Counted from the stretch's first letter, positions 55,924-64,000 are shown. The stretch: DNA of 64,000 nt from Acidianus sp. HS-5 (GCF_021655615.1 NZ_AP025245.1:248001-312000), one strand, 5' to 3'. Notes: generated from the sequence alone by a model not told the origin. Numbers and translations: made by a program.

Positions 55924-55948
55924 ATCCCCTTCCCGCGTAGAAGGGGAT
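55924..55948. other. G+C-rich hairpin
   Basis: ATCCCCTTC and GAAGGGGAT form a perfect 9-base stem around CCGCGTA, in sequence much richer in G+C than its surroundings. CCGCCGACTACAC precedes it and CGGTCTGCG follows. Hairpins of this kind mark ends of IS200/IS605-type elements, but no transposase or TnpB gene is nearby. It might be a remnant end. Confidence 0.4.
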
Positions 55949-56090
55949 TCGGTCTGCGTTTCTTATTTAATTATATCCTCTTATGGCTTTAAAGTTTCAT
56001 GAAATAATATACAAGAAAATAAATATACTGTCATTTAAGCCCTAAAGGAGATAGGGAATACTATCTAATGGACTCATTTACGCGTTCATT

Positions 56091-56317
56091 ATGACTCAAT
56101 CTATAGAGAATTATAACAAATATCGTAATGACAATGAGGAATTCGGTAATATTATTCGAGGGTACTTGAAAGCGGGAAATGGAAGAGGGACTATCATTAC
56201 AAGGCATAAGACCAATGTGCGGATAAAATATAGAAGAAATTTCCAGACTACTATAAGGCAAAGTATCCGCTAATACTTAAAGATACCTCGTCTTGGGAAA
56301 TATTCCTAGTAAGATAA
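56091..56317 (+). pseudogene. small frameshifted gene
   Basis: The first frame (from an ATG at 56091) reads MTQSIENYNKYRNDNEEFGN. After at least two shifts, the last part in another frame reads FPDYYKAKYPLILKDTSSWE and IFLVR before the stop at 56315. Both segments are strongly coding in appearance. The protein would have been about 75 residues. No family recognised. Confidence 0.35.
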
Positions 56318-56339
56318 CTTACGAGTGCCCTGGGACAAA

Positions 56340-56632
56340 CTATTGTTTTGCAATATCTTCCATTCCCTCATTTATCAACTCTTCTTTCACGCGTTTAGCT
56401 ATTCTGCTCCACTCTTCCCAATCGCAGTCGTCTATGAAACGAGGCTCTTCAAACAAGCTAACGTCTACTACTTTTAGCTCTATGCGTTTAAGCCACAGAA
56501 TTAAGGAGGCAAGCTTCTTTGCATCTGCCAGGTCTTTTATATCATCTACTAGTAGGTATTCTTTCAATATACATTTAGCATCATTATCGTTAATATTAGC
56601 AAGAATTTGGTTAATAACTCATTATCGCTCAC
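56340..56632 (-). pseudogene. small acidic protein gene with one frameshift
   Basis: The continuous part (75 residues from a TTG at 56567) reads LLVDDIKDLADAKKLASLI, then LWLKRIELKVVDVSLFEEPR, ending NEGMEDIAKQ. The same frame extends upstream as QILANINDNDAKCILKEYLL without a start. One base over, GTG at 56632 gives a normal beginning, MSDNELL. So the gene is about 97 codons with a shift near 56612. Its content is acidic and helical. The upstream sequence lies back to back with the gene at 56780. Confidence 0.45.
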
Positions 56633-56779
56633 CTAAACGTGAGCTTGCTCAGGAGTCCTGACTATAATTGGCAATAATAACTTTCTCATGAAGGCTTTCA
56701 TCGTAACTACTAGTTACTCCTTAAGAATGCCACACTTTATCAAAGAATATTAACTAGGTTAACAAAACAGCATTTGTGC

Positions 56780-57238
56780 ATGCCGGAGTTTTCAGGATCT
56801 ATATTTGTTAAGCACAACTTAACTAAGCGACCTACAATTAAGGTTGTTGGGCCTAACTCTTTCAGTTTAATCTTCAGAGAACCTGTGGAAAAAGAGAGCA
56901 TAATAGGACTTAAATTTAATTCAGATGTAACCTTAGGTTTTGACAATAAAAACAAGTTAATAAGCGTGTTCATGGAGATCTTAGACTTGCCTCAAGGATT
57001 TTCAAAGGAGGAGTTTAACTCGTTATTGTGTGTCCTATTGCAGGATAATGCTTACCTTGATCCTTATTATATAGAATTGTATTTTGATAATTACGAAGGT
57101 GTTCCAATATACCATTATATCATTGCGAGTACTACGATATCTTTGATTAAGAACCTAGGTCTGGTAAGGATAGACTTCGACGTAAAGAAGTCTTATTTAA
57201 ATTTAGAGAGATTAATGGAGAAATTGCGGAAGCAGTAG
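56780..57238 (+). CDS. hypothetical protein
   Basis: From the ATG at 56780 the protein has 152 residues: MPEFSGSIFVKHNLTKRPTI, a strand-rich first half (KVVGPNSFSLIFREPVEKE) and a helical second half ending LERLMEKLRKQ. Acidic and aromatic residues are frequent (DNAYLDPYYIELYFDNYEG). No motif, signal peptide or membrane segment is recognised. A TTG two codons earlier is possible. The divergent neighbour is the frameshifted small gene at 56340-56632. Confidence 0.55.
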   Translation: MPEFSGSIFVKHNLTKRPTIKVVGPNSFSLIFREPVEKESIIGLKFNSDVTLGFDNKNKLISVFMEILDLPQGFSKEEFNSLLCVLLQDNAYLDPYYIELYFDNYEGVPIYHYIIASTTISLIKNLGLVRIDFDVKKSYLNLERLMEKLRKQ

Positions 57239-57540
57239 GTCGAAAGGTTTTGTCTAATTGGCCAGCATGTATTAAACCAATCATTTAAATTAAACGGCTA
57301 GCTTTACTTATTACTTCTTAATGACTGAAAATGTACTATACCAGAGTTATATTGGTGGCAAATTATGTATATTGGACGGAGTCGTAGTAATAGGCTAGGT
57401 GCATGGAATATTTTTCAAGTAATGTTATGGCAATATACTAATTCTCTCTATAGAGTTAAAGGTGAAGGGGATTTAAGGTAAGTGTTAATACTACCTGGTT
57501 AAATCAACAGTAAAACGTTTAAAATACCAAATGGATCAAA
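57239..57540. other. intergenic region
   Basis: About 300 bases without a supported gene. The last 30 bases contain AACGTTTAAAATACC about 25 bases before the ATG at 57541, a fitting TATA box for a leaderless message. Confidence 0.4.
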
Positions 57541-57687
57541 ATGGCAAAGGTCACTTATAATGAAGTTATACTGGAAAACGAGGAAGAGGATGAACAGCTT
57601 GTTAAGGACATAAAGGAGAACCTTAAGAAAGGCTCGAATAAGGAGTTGGTAAAAGAAGCCTTGAAACTTTATAGGTCTCTTTCATGA
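57541..57687 (+). CDS. small antitoxin-like protein
   Basis: The 48-residue protein reads MAKVTYNEVILENEEEDEQL, then VKDIKENLKKGSNKELVKEA and LKLYRSLS. An acidic start followed by a basic helix ending NKELVKEALKLYRSL resembles the C-terminal part of VapB or RHH-type antitoxins. A promoter box sits about 25 bases upstream. A second ATG overlaps the stop (ATGA) and opens a frame of 27 codons, possibly the start of a lost toxin gene. Too short for firm assignment. Confidence 0.45.
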   Translation: MAKVTYNEVILENEEEDEQLVKDIKENLKKGSNKELVKEALKLYRSLS

Positions 57688-57914
57688 AAAGAACGTTTGC
57701 AGTCTACCTTCAATTATATCCGAGAGAAATGAGCAGTATAGAGTTACAAAGTTATTCTCTACCTTGATACTAGGGATTTCTTTAAAACTGTAAGTTACTT
57801 CTATATTCTTACCTCCTATCTTTACCTTAAACAAAATATTTGCATATCAGAAATAAAGCATTATACAAAGGTTGTATATGATTTAAATATGTATAATTAA
57901 CCTAATCTTTAATC

Positions 57915-58541
57915 ATGAGCAGAATATGTACGGCAGAGGTTATTTGGTCTTGGATACAGTTAGAAAATAAAACAAGAAATTATTTTCCTTGTGCTAGTAA
58001 ATTTAAGGAAGTTAACTGTGACGATGAAAATATGCTTAAGGAATTGTTTATGTGCCTAAAAAGTAAAAGAAATTATATAGAAGTTCTACCTAGCGACTGG
58101 GGACTGAGAGAACTCGATTGCAATGATATTTTTGACATAGAACTAATAGGAGATTGGACTGAAGCTTTTTCACGCAGCTATTTATTAGGTCGTAAGAATA
58201 ACGCCAGAAATGCTGCTGAAACTATAAGAAATATAATGTGCAGTGGTAATATAGAGCAAGAGATAGAGAAGCTTGCTAAAGCCTATAGGACTGCGACAAA
58301 AAAGAACGTTCAGGATATAAAGCATGATATGTTTGATGTATTAAACAATTTTGATAAAGTGAGGTCTTATTTATCTTATCCATTAATTTTGGAATGTGTT
58401 AAGGATAAACTAAGAATTATTGATGGAGACCATAGGGCCATTGTCGCAGCTGTCGAATGCCTAAACCATAAGTCTGTTACTTTGAGGGCATACGTAGGAC
58501 GTAATCACTTTAATTACGCTAGAGAATTTGGCTTGAGATAA
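57915..58541 (+). CDS. hypothetical protein with ParB-like motif
   Basis: The 208-residue protein carries LRIIDGDHRAIVAAVECLNH near residues 167-186, resembling the GxHR-type motif of ParB/Srx-fold domains that bind nucleotides or cut DNA. The first 160 residues are mostly helical with several cysteines (WSWIQLENKTRNYFPCASKF). No other motif is evident. The assignment to ParB-like rests on one motif. It is convergent with the second HEPN protein gene. Confidence 0.5.
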   Translation: MSRICTAEVIWSWIQLENKTRNYFPCASKFKEVNCDDENMLKELFMCLKSKRNYIEVLPSDWGLRELDCNDIFDIELIGDWTEAFSRSYLLGRKNNARNAAETIRNIMCSGNIEQEIEKLAKAYRTATKKNVQDIKHDMFDVLNNFDKVRSYLSYPLILECVKDKLRIIDGDHRAIVAAVECLNHKSVTLRAYVGRNHFNYAREFGLR

Positions 58542-58609
58542 TTTTATGTAATATATAAATTTGAAATAAATCTAATTGATCTAAAACTATTGTACTTAAT
58601 ATACGCCAG

Positions 58610-59725
58610 TTAGCTCCCCTTAAGTTTTTGACTTAATGCATTAATAATATCCTCTAACGATGAGAAGTTTATTCTATTAGTTGATAAGAACTCATCTAAC
58701 CGTTTTATTATTTCAGTAATATTATTCTGATGTAAATTCTTACATAAATCTCCAAACTTACTGTCTATATCTTTTATAAAATTAAATAGTCTTTCTATAA
58801 AATCTAATGGAAATTTAGAAGAATCGAGAATTAGCTTTAAGTTTTGAGATATATAACTTGGTATACGACTCTTCGTAGATTTACCGTTTTTAATATCAGG
58901 ATATCTAGATATCTCTGCATAATTATTTAATAATAAATTTAATATTATTAATAATTTATAAGATATAAGTGAATAAGAAGTGATTTCGACTATATAAGTA
59001 AAATAATTATTGAACTCGGCCTTTCTTTTTTCATCAAATGTAGTTATTATATGGGAGATAACTAATGAGCTTAATATTGAAAGTAACATATTTAATATTG
59101 CTAAATACGTTTTATCACTAAGAACCTTGTTATATTCAAAAATCTTTTTTATATACTCTTCTTCCTTATTATACTGTGTATTTGTATTTTTTGTATTTTC
59201 TTCATTATCTTCATTTAAATAATCTTTTAATTCTTTAATTTCTTCACTTATAATTTTTTCCATAATTATTTTAATTAATATTTCTGCTTGTTTGGCTACA
59301 TTTTCTGATATACTAGATAATGTAAATAGTAACACGTTTTTTAGGAACTTAAATTCCCTAGTAAATTCTTCAAGTTCTTCATAGTATCCTTTTACCGTAT
59401 CGTGAGAATACTTATTCTTAAAAAATTCTTCGATGTCATCAATTTTAAATTGTTTAATGTGATAAGTAGAAGCGTATATGATAGCATAATACGGTGATGT
59501 CCTATTTAACTTACTTTTTAAACACTTTCCTATTCCTTCAGGAAGGCTCTGAAATAAGTATTGTATAATGCATCTAAAAGCCTTATGAGACTTCTCATTA
59601 GCCTGTTGCAGGTAGAATAGAGACTGCTCTTCATACTTTCCATTATATAGTAATTCTGCGGCTTCCAAATCTCTTTTAGCTTCTTCTAAGAATAATTCAG
59701 CACAAGATATGTATTTATTGCCCAC
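58610..59725 (-). CDS. HEPN-domain protein with large insertion (paralogue of 41217)
   Basis: The 371-residue protein begins CAELFLEEAKRDLEAAELLY, then SLFYLQQANEKSHKAFRCII, the first HEPN helices. KYSHDTVKGYYEEL at about 105-118 matches the family's central histidine region. The closing HEPN motif NYAEISRYPDIK appears only at about 268-279. Between them is an insertion with an asparagine/glutamate-rich part (residues 170-190) and two hydrophobic helices (LAILNMLLSILSSLVISHII and SYSLISYKLLIILNLLL). It starts with GTG behind a GGGAGAG site. The overall plan equals that of the protein at 41217-42356. Confidence 0.75.
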   Translation of the reverse strand: MGNKYISCAELFLEEAKRDLEAAELLYNGKYEEQSLFYLQQANEKSHKAFRCIIQYLFQSLPEGIGKCLKSKLNRTSPYYAIIYASTYHIKQFKIDDIEEFFKNKYSHDTVKGYYEELEEFTREFKFLKNVLLFTLSSISENVAKQAEILIKIIMEKIISEEIKELKDYLNEDNEENTKNTNTQYNKEEEYIKKIFEYNKVLSDKTYLAILNMLLSILSSLVISHIITTFDEKRKAEFNNYFTYIVEITSYSLISYKLLIILNLLLNNYAEISRYPDIKNGKSTKSRIPSYISQNLKLILDSSKFPLDFIERLFNFIKDIDSKFGDLCKNLHQNNITEIIKRLDEFLSTNRINFSSLEDIINALSQKLKGS

Positions 59726-59774
59726 ACTTCTCTCCCTATATGCAATAGATAAAAGGAATTTTACTTTATGTCAT

Positions 59775-60251
59775 TTATGTTGATTTCTTTTTACAAGCAT
59801 TATTAAAATTTTTCTCAATTTCATTTATATCATTATATTTTGCCATAAATCCACAGTAAGTGCTAGATATTATACCTAATTCTTTATTGTCATATATTAT
59901 CTTTAGAGGATTTGATGAGACTACGCTAAATTCAAAGTTAAACATGTTATCAGAATCTTTACCTGTGTTCCACATAGGTCCCCAAATTGTTATTAGTATC
60001 TCTATATTGAAATCCCCGTTGTACGTTTCCATAAAAGCCCAAGAGGTCATTAATGACTGCTTGAGGTCATTAGGTTCGCCTGGTGCTTGATTGCCTATAA
60101 ATACTAGGCTGGGACCTTGTAACTCAAATTCTGAGCTACTTGTCTGTTCCTTAGTATATTGGAAATTTTCTGTTATCTCCTTTACTTTTATCTTTTGTAT
60201 AATCTCTCTATGTTTTTCAAAATAGTCTAGAAGTTTATTACTAACTGACAT
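59775..60251 (-). CDS. hypothetical protein upstream of the second HEPN gene
   Basis: The 158-residue protein is soluble and of unknown family. It begins SVSNKLLDYFEKHREIIQKI and includes SLVFIGNQAPGEPNDLKQSL and ILITIWGPMWNTGKDSDNMF. It ends lysine-rich (NNACKKKST). It lies 49 bases upstream of the HEPN gene on the same strand and may be expressed with it. No equivalent precedes the first HEPN gene. Confidence 0.55.
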   Translation of the reverse strand: MSVSNKLLDYFEKHREIIQKIKVKEITENFQYTKEQTSSSEFELQGPSLVFIGNQAPGEPNDLKQSLMTSWAFMETYNGDFNIEILITIWGPMWNTGKDSDNMFNFEFSVVSSNPLKIIYDNKELGIISSTYCGFMAKYNDINEIEKNFNNACKKKST

Positions 60252-60558
60252 AATTTAATATAGTATTCTTTTTGTTTATAAATATTTCCAAGTAGAATTT
60301 GGTATTATCTAAACATCTATTATACTTAGGAACTAATTTATCTTATATAGAATTTTTCTTGTTATATAGATCTATTTTGGTAGTTCCCTAATGGCTTTAT
60401 TTCATAAAAAGATATTGAACTTTCGAGTAACCATTTTTCTTAACTAGTTTTTAAGCACAATTAGTAATAATTTATGTATGTACTTAATAACATCTAAATG
60501 GAAGTCTACTTACTAGTTATAGTTACATTTAAAAATAAGGGTAAGTCTTTATCATTTT
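60252..60558. other. divergent intergenic region
   Basis: About 300 AT-rich bases hold the divergent promoters of the genes at 60251 (minus) and 60559 (plus). No gene or marked repeat is seen. Confidence 0.4.
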
Positions 60559-61170
60559 GTGTACAATGTTGAAACAATAATCAATGAATGTAGAAATATA
60601 CAAAACATATCAGAAGAGGTTATAAGAAGTTGCATTAGAAGTTTATTTTGGGAGCTAGTAATTTTCATTGCATATAATTCGTCGCCGAAACGAAGGCTGC
60701 AGTTTCTTAATGTTAGTGATGGAAGAAGTAGCGGAATCCGTGAGAGGACGTTATATAATATTTTACGAGATGCTACTGCTAGGCTAGTAAATAACAATAT
60801 TATAACAGAATTCGAGAAAAAGAAATTAGATTACTTAATTAGTTCATTAGCGATTCTTAGAACTCTAGCAGATCATTATGGAGATTTAAAAAGACTAAAG
60901 AATTTAAGACCTAATACTCGAATAGATGAGATTAAAATAGAGTATCCACCGACTATAAAAGCTCGCCTTATGTCAAACGGAGTTGTTGAAATAATGTATA
61001 CTAGTTTTCCCACACCATCTCATCCACTTAGAATTAAGTCAATAGAATATTGCAATAAGTCTATATTTAGGGTGAGCTTTGATATAAAATTAGCTATCAG
61101 TATAACAGAGGAAATTCTAAGGATACTAAACAGAAAAGTAAATAATAGTAAGTTAGTTGAGCTAATTTAA
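60559..61170 (+). CDS. hypothetical protein with HEPN-like R-x4-H motif
   Basis: The 203-residue protein (GTG start) is helical in its first half and contains LAILRTLADHYGDLKRLKN at about residues 95-113. R-T-L-A-D-H matches the R-x4-H motif that marks the RNase site of HEPN domains (as in LRNxxxH). The second half has strands and a helix near the end (ITEEILRILNRKV). No other motif is seen. It is convergent with the gene at 61172 with only one base between the stop codons. The HEPN call rests on one motif in a plausible helix. Confidence 0.5.
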   Translation: MYNVETIINECRNIQNISEEVIRSCIRSLFWELVIFIAYNSSPKRRLQFLNVSDGRSSGIRERTLYNILRDATARLVNNNIITEFEKKKLDYLISSLAILRTLADHYGDLKRLKNLRPNTRIDEIKIEYPPTIKARLMSNGVVEIMYTSFPTPSHPLRIKSIEYCNKSIFRVSFDIKLAISITEEILRILNRKVNNSKLVELI

Positions 61171-61171
61171 G

Positions 61172-61900
61172 TTATTCTACTACCATTCCTTGTATCTCGT
61201 ATATTTCGTCCTCATATTCTGGGAACTCCTTCAATAACTCCCTTCTAACTTCAGTTAATTTATCTAAATTCTCAAGAGTGATTACTATCCAGAAGGAAGG
61301 CTCGTCAGAAGAGAATATCTTAAACCTGATGCCTTCCTTATAGAGTAAAGATAGGTAATAAACTAGGAGGAATAAAGTAACGTGAACGTCTTTAGTCCCG
61401 TCTTCCTTAATCGTTCTAATGAAGTCTTCTAGTCCGACCAATTTGTACCTCTCTAGGAAGTACTTAATGTCGTCTAAATAGCGTGGGAGTCTAAGATTCG
61501 CAAGGACTGCATTTTCTCTAGGTTTTTTAATTAGTAAATACCGAAAATAGGGGGAGTTAATGAGGTCATACTTCTTACGATAGACCTCAATATCATATAG
61601 AGAGAGTATAGTTAAGCTACGTTCAATTACCTTGGGAGTTACCTCTCCAGATAAGCTGTTAGTTAATTCGTTATAACAATTGTTAAATTTACTATATTTT
61701 GCATAGTAAATTACATAATCTAAGCTCCTCAAGTATTCGTCCAACCCTTTGCCTGTTAAGTTGATCTTCAATTTCTTACAGAGATTATTAAGGAAGTTAT
61801 CGTCCTCCAGACCGAAGTACATTCCCTTAAGTATATACCTTAGACTCTCATCATCTATATCATAATTTATAAGTTCCTCAACGTTAATAGTGTTTATCAA
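61172..61900 (-). CDS. hypothetical helical protein
   Basis: The 242-residue protein starts with TTG and reads INTINVEELINYDIDDESLR. It is helical and rich in leucine, lysine and tyrosine, with a strand-like part near the end (SFWIVITLENLDKLTEVRRE). No signal peptide, membrane segment or catalytic motif is recognised. G+C is somewhat higher than in the HEPN genes. It ends one base from the stop of the convergent R-x4-H protein. Confidence 0.55.
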   Translation of the reverse strand: MINTINVEELINYDIDDESLRYILKGMYFGLEDDNFLNNLCKKLKINLTGKGLDEYLRSLDYVIYYAKYSKFNNCYNELTNSLSGEVTPKVIERSLTILSLYDIEVYRKKYDLINSPYFRYLLIKKPRENAVLANLRLPRYLDDIKYFLERYKLVGLEDFIRTIKEDGTKDVHVTLFLLVYYLSLLYKEGIRFKIFSSDEPSFWIVITLENLDKLTEVRRELLKEFPEYEDEIYEIQGMVVE

Positions 61901-61998
61901 TGTACTTCAAGTATACTTTATCTTTTAAAGTTAAAAACGTATAATAGGAATGCAAGGATACTATTAAGTGATTTTAGGAGTCTTCTTATAGTTAACTT

Positions 61999-62234
61999 AT
62001 GATAGTTAAGGTTGATAGTAAAGGGAGGGTTACTTGCCTAAAGAAATTAGAGAGAAGTTTAACTCCAACGAGTTTTACGTTGTCGATCTACCTTACGGGA
62101 TAATGTTAATCCCCAGAGTAAAGGACCCAATAAAGGCGTTGGAAGAAGAGGGTAAAAAATTGCCAGACATCCCTATTAAGGAGCTGAAGAAGATGATTAG
62201 GGAAGAAGCTGAGAAGGAAATTGGTTTACGCTGA
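61999..62234 (+). pseudogene. VapB-type antitoxin, one-base deletion
   Basis: ATG at 61999 begins MIVKVDSKGRVT, the AbrB-type swapped-hairpin DNA-binding start. One T is missing at about 62034 (ACTTGCCT instead of the expected ACTTTGCCT), after which LPKEIREKFNSNEFYVVDLP continues in the next frame to a stop at 62232. The C-terminal part (PDIPIKELKKMIREEAEKEI) is the helix that would wrap the VapC toxin. Translation from the TTG at 62034 would lack the first strand. Confidence 0.75.
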
Positions 62235-62531
62235 TACTGATTTCTTTCTAAGGAAAAGGCTCTACGTATCCTAAAGGATTATAAAAATTACATAACTACT
62301 TCTTTAGCTACATATCTGAATGCTAGTTAGCAAGAAATACGGCCTGGATCGTCACGTCAGTTATGGAGATCACTAGGAGTTTAGACGATAGAGTTTTAAG
62401 GGCTTCCATACTTATATCACAAGGTATGAGAGTATTTGATGCGTTTCATACAGCATTCTCAAAGGGAGAGAGTTCTGACCATAGAGTTCGGCTATAAGAG
62501 GATTAAGTTAGAAGATCCTAGTAAAACGTGA
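62221..62531 (+). pseudogene. VapC-type PIN toxin, broken
   Basis: Overlapping the antitoxin end, the frame begins VYADTDFF with the first PIN aspartates. After a deletion it continues in another frame as KEKALRILKDYKNYITTSLA, and the last third reads RVLRASILISQGMRVFDAFH with the PIN D-x-x-H stretch, ending FGYKRIKLEDPSKT. Several stops separate these parts, so no active RNase can be made. Together with the shifted antitoxin it is a dead VapBC pair. Confidence 0.7.
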
Positions 62532-62563
62532 TGAAGAGAATGTTCATGTCACTCCTTATCTAA

Positions 62564-62947
62564 TTAGCGTGCATTAACTGCGTCCTCTAATCTCTTAATA
62601 TCCACATACTTATGTAACTCCGATAGTTGCCTGGGTCTAATGCAAGGGTACTTCTTACTATAAATGGTTTCTGTTATGAAATTATCTATAATATGACCTA
62701 TTAAGGCTCCAGATATTGCGCCTAGTACAGTACCCAGAACCTTATTATCCTCTGCTATTGAATTACCTATAGTTGCACTTATAATACTACCAATTATTTT
62801 ATCTATAATTAATTCCTCAATGTCTCTCTCCTCTAGTTTTTCGCAAATGGAATTAGCCAGCTTAACGCTTTCGTCATCATTCTCTGCAGAATACTTAACG
62901 GTGATCTCCCTGTTCCTCACGATATACCTTGCAATGTACTCTGGCAT
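62564..62947 (-). CDS. hypothetical protein with glycine-zipper segment
   Basis: The 127-residue protein begins MPEYIARYIVRNREITVKYS. A charged N-terminal part is followed by a hydrophobic stretch with small residues, IIGSIISATIGNSIAEDNK and VLGTVLGAISGALIGHIIDN. That zipper pattern suggests helices packing in a membrane or in an oligomer. The C-terminus is charged. The layout resembles the protein at 28570-29016. Start codon ATG is clear. Family unknown. Confidence 0.6.
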   Translation of the reverse strand: MPEYIARYIVRNREITVKYSAENDDESVKLANSICEKLEERDIEELIIDKIIGSIISATIGNSIAEDNKVLGTVLGAISGALIGHIIDNFITETIYSKKYPCIRPRQLSELHKYVDIKRLEDAVNAR

Positions 62948-63154
62948 AATACACTTTTATGTAGTGGACTTAATAAGTATTTTGATTTACTGTGTTTTTA
63001 CAGAAACTAGTATTAAAGTGTATCAAAATGATATTTATACGGATTATGCTAGGTTCATGCCAGCTAAATTTAGTACTTAATTTATCTTCTTTTCTCATTT
63101 ACGATTAATGTCCTTGAGAAGCTTATTTGCCTTTCACAACGCTTTCCTTCTCTA

Positions 63155-63478
63155 TTATAACTTCAAGCTCCTTCTTTCTTCTTCGCTAAGTCCTTCTCTA
63201 ATAAGCTCTAGAAGTATCTGAACGTAAGAGTACCTCTTCACTTCAGCAACCATCATTAACCCTCTCTTTGTGCCGTATTCATTAAGTATGAATGAGACCA
63301 GTTTCTCCTTTGTTTCCCTACTAATTTCATTTACCTTCCCTTTCTTCCAGACGGTCTCCCTGTTTATACCACATTTTCTTTCAAGGTCGCTTTCCTTAAT
63401 TTCCGCCAAAAGGTTCATAACTTCAGTATCGCTTAGAGACGCTGAGAGCACTTTCGAAAGAACTAGAACTTCTGCCAT
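63155..63478 (-). CDS. helix-turn-helix protein
   Basis: The 107-residue protein contains SDTEVMNLLAEIKESDLERK and CGINRETVWKKGKVNEISRE, fitting a helix-turn-helix (ESDLERKCGINRETVWKKGK) with a basic recognition helix. The rest is helical (KEKLVSFILNEYGTKRGLMM, ILLELIREGLSEEERRSLKL). Such proteins are frequent regulators near mobile elements in Sulfolobales. A poly-AT block just upstream may be its promoter. Target unknown. Confidence 0.65.
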   Translation of the reverse strand: MAEVLVLSKVLSASLSDTEVMNLLAEIKESDLERKCGINRETVWKKGKVNEISRETKEKLVSFILNEYGTKRGLMMVAEVKRYSYVQILLELIREGLSEEERRSLKL

Positions 63479-63813
63479 GTGTAATATATTACATAATCTG
63501 ACAATAAAGTTTTAGGTAAGAAGCCGGCAGTTAATTATTGTTTCGTTTATCTTCAAGATAGCTACGCTAAAAAACAGCATCTGCATACATAGTAGTCATT
63601 TTTATTGAATTCTAGTTTATCTTACTCCTTTTAATTTCATTAAAATTTCTAAGTATATTTATCTTGAATAATAGACGTCCATAAATGATAATGCACTTCA
63701 TATAAAAAGAATGTAAGCTCAATTTATAACTTAATAACGATACTATATCTACACTTACTATCGTTAAAAGCAATAGCTGGCGTCGTTATTTAACTTGTCA
63801 GTACTGCTTTTAT
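63479..63813. other. intergenic region
   Basis: About 335 AT-rich bases between the helix-turn-helix gene and the gene at the right edge. No open frame, repeat or RNA gene was recognised. Confidence 0.4.
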
Positions 63814-64000
63814 CTATTCGTTTTTCTCTATTGACTTTGCAAACTTCTCTGCCCTTAGCATCATAACCTGAGTGTTAAAGTTCCACCTTCCGTTCTGGAA
63901 GTGTTCATAAGGAATTGATGCAGTTAGCATATACTTTGAGTTAAATGGATGAATGTAAACTTCTATAGTATCCCTACTCTTTAGACTAGAGATGAAGTCC
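63814..64000 (-). CDS. C-terminal part of a hypothetical protein (5' end outside window)
   Basis: The frame entering from the right edge encodes the last 61 residues: DFISSLKSRDTIEVYIHPFN, then SKYMLTASIPYEHFQNGRWN, ending AEKFAKSIEKNE. Codon use is clearly coding. No family can be recognised from so short a piece. Confidence 0.6.
   Translation of the reverse strand, partial: DFISSLKSRDTIEVYIHPFNSKYMLTASIPYEHFQNGRWNFNTQVMMLRAEKFAKSIEKNE

Noticed and set aside
57682..57834. 50-codon minus-strand frame with a TTG start, overlapping the small antitoxin-like gene
   Set aside because: It reads plausibly (IGGKNIEVTYSFKEIPSIKV), but has no relative in the window, no good start and no promoter, so it stays below the threshold.

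Overview
The window looks like chromosomal DNA of a thermoacidophilic crenarchaeon of the order Sulfolobales. The evidence is the low G+C content, many leaderless genes whose TATA-like box lies about 25 bases before the start codon, the long form of RmlA, transposase types common in Sulfolobus genomes (IS6-like, IS110-like, ISH3/IS4-like), a PaREP1-type gene, and VapBC-type and RelE-type toxin-antitoxin remains. No rRNA, tRNA or CRISPR array was recognised. The genus cannot be fixed from the sequence alone. REGION 1 (1-3281) holds the four genes that turn glucose-1-phosphate into dTDP-L-rhamnose: rmlB, rmlA and rmlD as one overlapping minus-strand operon, and rmlC on the plus strand from a shared divergent promoter region. 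REGION 2 (3.3-27.6 kb) is a surface-glycan assembly island. It has five recognisable glycosyltransferases (one GT4, four GT2, one of them like rhamnosyltransferases), two methyltransferases plus a frameshifted third, an aminotransferase-like protein next to a WbqC protein, a DegT-type sugar aminotransferase, a large multi-membrane protein, a Wzx-like flippase and a secreted anchored protein. Rml enzymes would supply activated rhamnose, the aminotransferase/WbqC/methyltransferase block would supply decorated deoxyamino sugars, the transferases would build the chain and the flippase would move it across the membrane. The island is riddled with insertion-sequence debris: an IS6-like element, two inverted IS110 remnants with another transposase fragment between them, three fragments sharing an identical decayed ISH3-like left end, and small non-autonomous elements. 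REGION 3 (27.6-64 kb) is an accessory island dominated by unknown proteins with nuclease, ATPase, HEPN and membrane features, mixed with decaying genes and insertion sequences. Main points: a protein with two PD-(D/E)XK-type nuclease cores (30.6 kb); a 636-residue protein with a membrane tail (32.7 kb); a paired ABC-type ATPase and TOPRIM-like protein (36.6-38.0 kb), followed by a DUF3800 protein (39.4 kb); two paralogous HEPN proteins whose HEPN core is interrupted by about 130 residues (41.2 and 58.6 kb); small membrane proteins and a 1385-residue protein with two P-loops (45.1-49.3 kb); a RelE-like toxin with a convergent overlapping partner, present once intact and once decayed; an Mrr-type restriction nuclease fused to three repeats (52.4 kb); and a broken VapBC pair (62 kb). 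Taken together the right half resembles a defence or mobile-element island. No single known system is complete there, and the split ATPase/TOPRIM pair and the interrupted HEPN proteins are the best leads for something undescribed.
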